This document shows, piece by piece, positions 32,105-35,965 of a DNA stretch of 35,965 nucleotides. Origin of the DNA: Erysipelotrichaceae bacterium (GTDB lineage: Bacteria; Bacillota_I; Bacilli_A; Erysipelotrichales; Erysipelotrichaceae); the NCBI GenBank assembly GCA_022767445.1, contig JALENJ010000026.1, positions 1 to 35,965 on the forward strand. The letters are read 5' to 3'. Numbering within the stretch: the stretch's first letter is position 1; each line of letters opens with the position of its first letter. The notes beneath the pieces are model-generated. The model did no database searches, was not told the DNA's origin, and saw nothing but the letters and a program-made list of their open reading frames with translations. The position numbers were made by a program, and so were the translations under genes.

Positions 32105-33310
32105 ATGGAAAAGTTACAAGGAAGATGGTTAATCGCTACATCAACAGGTCCAGACTCTATGGCACTTTTAGATATGTGTTTGAAAGCTGGTATGGATTGT
32201 GTTGTGGCACATGTAAATTATCATCATCGTAAACAAGCAGAACAAGAAGAGGCGTATATTCGTTCTTTTTGTGATGAACATGCATTAAAGCTATTTGTAC
32301 ATAATGAACCTTTCACTTACGAGGGTAACTTTGAAGCTGCTGCACGTGATTTGCGTTATTCCTTTTTCATCGATATCGCAAAGAAGGAAGGTCTACAAGG
32401 TGTTTTAATAGGTCATCATGAAGATGACCTATTAGAGACATTCATCATGCAGGATAGTAAGAATATCATACCTGCATACTATGGGCTAAAAGAGGAAATC
32501 ATCATGCAGGGAGTACTCTTTAAGCGTCCTCTTCTGCATATGAGTAAAGCACAGTTATTGCAGTATTGTGATGACAATCAGATTACGTATTTCATTGATG
32601 AAACAAACTTAAGTGATGAGTACACACGTAATCAGATTCGCCATCAACAGGTAGAAGTGATGAGCCGCTTTGTAAGAGATGCATATCTACAAGAGATTAA
32701 ACAAAGAAACGCTGTACTACAAGAGAGAAGATGTAGAGTTAAGACGTATATTCTGGATGATAGAATTTCTTTACGTACGTACCGTACGTTATCTGAAGAT
32801 GATCGGTTAACGATGTTACGGATGTTTGTAGAGGATGTTCCTCGATATTCTTTGAAGCATTTAAAGAATATCGATCATACGATTATGCATGCAGGTGATT
32901 TTATCATAGAGATGGATGGGTTTAGTCTTGTGTGTGATGGTGTATCTATCATCAAGTATGATAACATGCATGCATATAGTTATTCCTTTACATCATTGAA
33001 TGATGTAAAGGATATCAAGATGAAACACTTTTATACAACAGGTGGAGAAGCTGGGGTAAATGCGGTTACGTTAAGTGAGGATGATTTTCCCATCACAATA
33101 CGCAGTTTTATGGATGGGGATAAGATTCGTATGCGCTTTGGAAGTAAGCAGATACATCGTTTCTTTATCGACCGTCATATTTCTCTGTATCGACGTAAGA
33201 CTTGGCCAGTTGTTGTAAATGTGAAGGGTGAGGTTATTCTTGTGCCTGGGTTAGGTTGTAATGTGCAGCATTACTCTACAATGCCTAATTTGAATGTGGT
33301 ACAATACTGA
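32105..33310 (+). CDS. tilS: tRNA(Ile)-lysidine synthase
   Basis: 401 aa. The N-type PP-loop reads STGPDSMALL (about 13-22), a variant of SGGxDS with Thr for the first Gly. VVAHVNYHHR, EAAARDLRYSFF, the HHEDDLLETF motif and NLSDEYTRNQIRHQ are typical TilS. It converts C34 of the CAU-anticodon tRNA-Ile to lysidine, which is essential for AUA decoding. Domain composition and the place before hpt and ftsH are the classic Firmicutes arrangement. There is no SD, and TATTAT ends 6 bases before the ATG. Confidence 0.93.
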   Translation: MEKLQGRWLIATSTGPDSMALLDMCLKAGMDCVVAHVNYHHRKQAEQEEAYIRSFCDEHALKLFVHNEPFTYEGNFEAAARDLRYSFFIDIAKKEGLQGVLIGHHEDDLLETFIMQDSKNIIPAYYGLKEEIIMQGVLFKRPLLHMSKAQLLQYCDDNQITYFIDETNLSDEYTRNQIRHQQVEVMSRFVRDAYLQEIKQRNAVLQERRCRVKTYILDDRISLRTYRTLSEDDRLTMLRMFVEDVPRYSLKHLKNIDHTIMHAGDFIIEMDGFSLVCDGVSIIKYDNMHAYSYSFTSLNDVKDIKMKHFYTTGGEAGVNAVTLSEDDFPITIRSFMDGDKIRMRFGSKQIHRFFIDRHISLYRRKTWPVVVNVKGEVILVPGLGCNVQHYSTMPNLNVVQY

Positions 33311-33331
33311 TAATACAAAGGAGCTATTTTC

Positions 33332-33883
33332 ATGTGGGCAGAAAAGGATATTAAGAAGGTTTTAGTCAGCGAAGAACAGATTTGTAATAGAGCGAAGGAG
33401 TTGGGGGCACAGATCACAGAAGATTATGCAAGTAAGCCACCTCTATTAGTAGCGCTATTAAGAGGCTCTGTTCCTTTTTTAGCTGAGTTAATTAAGCATA
33501 TTGATTTGGACATCCAATATGATTTTATGGATGTTAGTAGTTATGAGGGAACTGAGTCAATTGGCGATATTAAGATCATCAAGGACTTGGATACTTCCGT
33601 AAAGGGATTGGATATCTTATTGGTTGAGGATATTGTCGATACAGGTAGAACAATTCGTACAGTGTGTGAAACATTACTACATAAGGGTGCTAGCAGTGTT
33701 AAGGTTGTTACACTTTTAGATAAGCCAAGTAGAAGAATTGTAGATGTTAAGGCTGATTATGTAGGTTTTGAAGTAGCGAATGAATTCGTTATCGGTTATG
33801 GTATGGACTTTGATCAAAAGTATCGTTGTCTACCATACATCGGTGTTCTAAAAGACGAATGTTATCAAAATATTGAGGAGTAA
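33332..33883 (+). CDS. hpt: Hypoxanthine phosphoribosyltransferase
   Basis: 183 aa. It has the family N-terminal AKELGAQITEDYASKPPLLV, the LLRGSVPFLAELI loop and the PRPP motif ILLVEDIVDTGRTIRTV (about 94-110). It salvages hypoxanthine and guanine to IMP and GMP with PRPP. In B. subtilis HprT the tilS-hprT-ftsH order is conserved, and an HprT-TilS partnership in controlling ftsH has been reported. The SD AAAGGAG is 9 bases before the ATG, and ftsH starts 4 bases after the stop. Confidence 0.96.
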   Translation: MWAEKDIKKVLVSEEQICNRAKELGAQITEDYASKPPLLVALLRGSVPFLAELIKHIDLDIQYDFMDVSSYEGTESIGDIKIIKDLDTSVKGLDILLVEDIVDTGRTIRTVCETLLHKGASSVKVVTLLDKPSRRIVDVKADYVGFEVANEFVIGYGMDFDQKYRCLPYIGVLKDECYQNIEE

Positions 33884-33887
33884 ATGA

Positions 33888-35774
33888 ATGCAGAGAAATA
33901 GATTTGCAAATATCATGCCCTATTTGGTGATCATTATAGCCATTGTTGCGCTATGGGGATTAAACTTTGGGGCATCATCGGAGCGTATTACTTACAATCA
34001 ATTGCAGACGGTCATTAAGGATGAATCAATTGATGAAGTATCGATCTCCGTTGGTCAGAATGTATCGACTGTTAGAGGTACATATAAGAAAGACAATCAG
34101 ACGGTAAGCTTCAGTGCAACAATCCCATCCACATCAGATGAGATCAGTGGTCTTACAAACAAATTAAAAGCAGATGATGCCAAGATTACCATTGTTGATT
34201 CTGATGCGTCCAATATCTTCTTAGAGACATTGATTTCTATCGTACCGTTTATCTTGTTTGCTGTATTTGCGGTATGGATGTTAAATCGTATGAATGGTGC
34301 CCAAGGGGCAAATGCTAAGGCATTTGAATTCTCCAAGTCAAGAGCGAAACTAGAGGGTAAGATTCGTGTACGCTTTACGGATGTTGCGGGATGTGATGAA
34401 GAGAAGCAAGAGATGGCTGAGATTATCGACTATCTAAAATATCCAAAGAAGTTTGAAAAGATGGGTGCTCGTATTCCTAAGGGAATCTTGTTGAGTGGTC
34501 ATCCAGGTACTGGTAAGACATTATTAGCAAAGGCAGTTGCTGGTGAGGCAAATGTTCCTTTCTATAGTATCTCCGGTTCTGATTTCGTAGAGATGTTCGT
34601 TGGTGTCGGTGCTAGCCGTGTGCGTGATATGTTTAAGAAGGCACAACAAACTGCACCATGTATTATCTTTATCGATGAGATCGATGCCGTAGGACGTCAA
34701 CGTGGAGCTGGTTTTGGTGGCGGTCACGATGAACGTGAACAGACATTGAATCAGTTGTTAGTTGAAATGGATGGTATGGAAGAAAACACTGGTGTTGTGG
34801 TAATTGCCGCAACAAATAGACCAGATGTTCTAGACCCAGCCCTATTACGTGCAGGTAGATTTGATCGTCAGATTACAGTTGCTTTACCTGATCGCAAGGG
34901 TAGAGAAGCAATCTTGCACGTACATGCAAGAAATAAGAAGTTTGTAAGTGACTTGGATTTATCCGCACTTGCAAAACGTACACCAGGATTCTCAGGTGCG
35001 GACCTAGAGAACGTATTGAACGAAGCTGCGATTTTAGCGGTTCGTGAAAATACGGAAGAAATTGGCATGAAGCAGATTGATGAGGCAATTGACCGTGTCA
35101 TGATGGGACCTGCTAAAGTCAGCCGTACTTATGATGATAAGACGAAGAAGCTGGTTGCTTACCACGAGAGTGGACATGCGATCATCGGTCTATTCTTAGA
35201 GAATGCGCAAGTTGTGCAGAAAGTTACAATCATCCCACGTGGACAAGCAGGTGGATATAACCTGATGACACCGAAGGAAGAAAAGATGATGAACACAAAG
35301 AATGACTTGTTAGATACAATCACATCCTATATGGGGGGACGTACTGCCGAGGAGATTTTCTTTGATGATATTACAACAGGTGCTAGCAACGATATTGAAC
35401 GTGCAACAAATATCGCTAAGGATATGGTTACACTCTATGGTATGAGTGATCTTGGACCTATCAAGTACAACTCTGGCAATGAGAATGTATTCCTGGGTAG
35501 AGATTACAACCAACCAAATAACGTATCTGGTGAGGTTGCTTACGAGATTGATCAAGAAGTTCGTAAGATTGTCAACATGTGCCATACAAAGGCAAGACAG
35601 ATTATCGAATCACACCGCAGTGAGCTTGAAGCGATTGCCCATGCATTAATGGAATATGAAACATTAACAGCTGAGCAGATTCAACGAGTCGTTAAGGGTG
35701 AGGATATCTCTGCTGACTTCAAGTATGATGATGGCACAGTAGAACCAATCACAGAAGAGCCAATAGCTGAATAA
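33888..35774 (+). CDS. ftsH: ATP-dependent zinc metalloprotease FtsH
   Basis: 628 aa. Two membrane helices (about 9-26 and 107-127) flank an extracytoplasmic domain. An AAA+ domain follows with Walker A GHPGTGKT, Walker [10 protein letters not shown] and the arginine-finger region [10 protein letters not shown]. The peptidase has HESGH with zinc ligands H426 and H430, and the third ligand lies in [13 protein letters not shown]. FtsH degrades misfolded membrane proteins and some regulators. The SD GAGGAG is 7 bases upstream. Downstream the expected terminator is cut after its left arm by an IS3-type end. Confidence 0.97.
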   Translation: MQRNRFANIMPYLVIIIAIVALWGLNFGASSERITYNQLQTVIKDESIDEVSISVGQNVSTVRGTYKKDNQTVSFSATIPSTSDEISGLTNKLKADDAKITIVDSDASNIFLETLISIVPFILFAVFAVWMLNRMNGAQGANAKAFEFSKSRAKLEGKIRVRFTDVAGCDEEKQEMAEIIDYLKYPKKFEKMGARIPKGILLSGHPGTGKTLLAKAVAGEANVPFYSISGSDFVEMFVGVGASRVRDMFKKAQQTAPCIIFIDEIDAVGRQRGAGFGGGHDEREQTLNQLLVEMDGMEENTGVVVIAATNRPDVLDPALLRAGRFDRQITVALPDRKGREAILHVHARNKKFVSDLDLSALAKRTPGFSGADLENVLNEAAILAVRENTEEIGMKQIDEAIDRVMMGPAKVSRTYDDKTKKLVAYHESGHAIIGLFLENAQVVQKVTIIPRGQAGGYNLMTPKEEKMMNTKNDLLDTITSYMGGRTAEEIFFDDITTGASNDIERATNIAKDMVTLYGMSDLGPIKYNSGNENVFLGRDYNQPNNVSGEVAYEIDQEVRKIVNMCHTKARQIIESHRSELEAIAHALMEYETLTAEQIQRVVKGEDISADFKYDDGTVEPITEEPIAE

Positions 35775-35789
35775 CAAAAAGAGCCGCAA

Positions 35790-35965
35790 TGAAGTGAACC
35801 CAATTTCATGGACACGTTAATTTACAGACATGATAAGGCTTGATTCCTTGCCTGACAAGGGGTTAGGCCTTTTAATTTTGTCTGTATTCTTTCTTCGTTG
35901 TAATAGTGTATGTATTCTTCCATGGCACATTTCAATTCTTCCAATGTATGGAACTCATATTCATG
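35790..35965 (-). mobile_element. IS3-family (IS150-like) insertion sequence, one end
   Basis: The element's terminal repeat begins at TGAAGTGAACCCAATTTCA (35790 on) and continues with TGGACACGTT. It resembles the TGAAxTGACCCC...GGACA ends of IS150-group elements. A transposase 3' end read leftward starts 33 bases inside. The element continues beyond the window. The first base of the element is accurate to about one or two bases. Confidence 0.75.
35822..35965 (-). CDS. IS3-family transposase OrfB, C-terminal fragment at the window edge
   Basis: The minus strand from the window edge reads 47 codons then TAA. It includes LEELKCAMEEYIHYYNEERI followed by QTKLKGLTPCQARNQ, the conserved C-terminal end of the rve/DDE integrase domain of IS3-family OrfB (the YIxYYNxxRIqxKLxGlsP pattern). 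The catalytic DDE residues are off the window, so activity cannot be judged. No frame disruption is seen in this stretch. Confidence 0.88.
   Translation of the reverse strand, partial: HEYEFHTLEELKCAMEEYIHYYNEERIQTKLKGLTPCQARNQALSCL

Noticed and set aside
1-35965. CRISPR arrays, tRNA genes, prophage, plasmid functions or known metabolite riboswitches
   Set aside because: Reading both strands, I saw no regularly spaced repeats, no tRNA cloverleaf with a TTCGA-type arm, no phage or replication genes, and no conserved riboswitch core. A covariance-model scan would settle it.

Overview
The window looks like a low-GC Firmicutes chromosome. Erysipelotrichia (Solobacterium/Bulleidia/Holdemania-like) is my best guess. 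The grounds are AT-rich codons, Shine-Dalgarno (SD) starts, many U-tailed intrinsic terminators, the Firmicutes-type families RpoE (delta), DarA, DUF951, DUF1146 and DUF1934, and a B. subtilis-like gene order. The taxon is inferred; no species marker is fully present. Nearly all of the window is dense single-copy chromosomal housekeeping DNA. The only mobile DNA seen is an IS3-family end at the right edge.

Region 1 (1-8.6 kb): the 3' part of a 5S rRNA with its terminator; a VanY/LdcB-like membrane-anchored protein lacking two catalytic-site residues; a heterodimeric ABC exporter with one degenerate ATP site; a convergent PHP-family phosphoesterase; a Zn/Cd/Pb-type P1B-ATPase behind a palindromic operator; and a 30-codon membrane peptide coupled to a YvlD-like membrane protein.

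Region 2 (8.6-16.2 kb): dtd-folD-DUF951-ychF, darA, a flavodoxin-fold oxidoreductase overlapping a GNAT acetyltransferase, the opposing cca gene, then ispF with an HD phosphohydrolase and a DUF1934 gene.

Region 3 (16.2-21.9 kb): rpoE-fba-HAD-murA-rpmE-prfA-prmC, a reduced version of the B. subtilis rpoE-to-prmC arrangement. As I recall that locus, pyrG, spo0F, tal, glpX, rho and tdk are missing here.

Region 4 (21.9-29.9 kb): a block breaking that conserved order. It holds a DltA-like adenylation enzyme translationally coupled to a fold-III PLP decarboxylase with no carrier protein or dltB/dltD nearby, a small membrane protein, acpS, a class B sortase-LCP-hexapeptide transferase operon, and a threonine aldolase.

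Region 5 (30-36 kb): the conserved order resumes with tsaC/sua5-upp-DUF1146. Next come a MazF-fold protein without an antitoxin and the classic tilS-hpt-ftsH set. An IS3-family element starts 16 bases after ftsH and appears to have split its terminator.

A recurring theme is genes with no SD whose ATG lies about 6-10 bases after a -10-like box (149, 8608, 13871 minus, 17641, 25753 minus, 32105). This suggests leaderless or near-leaderless mRNAs.
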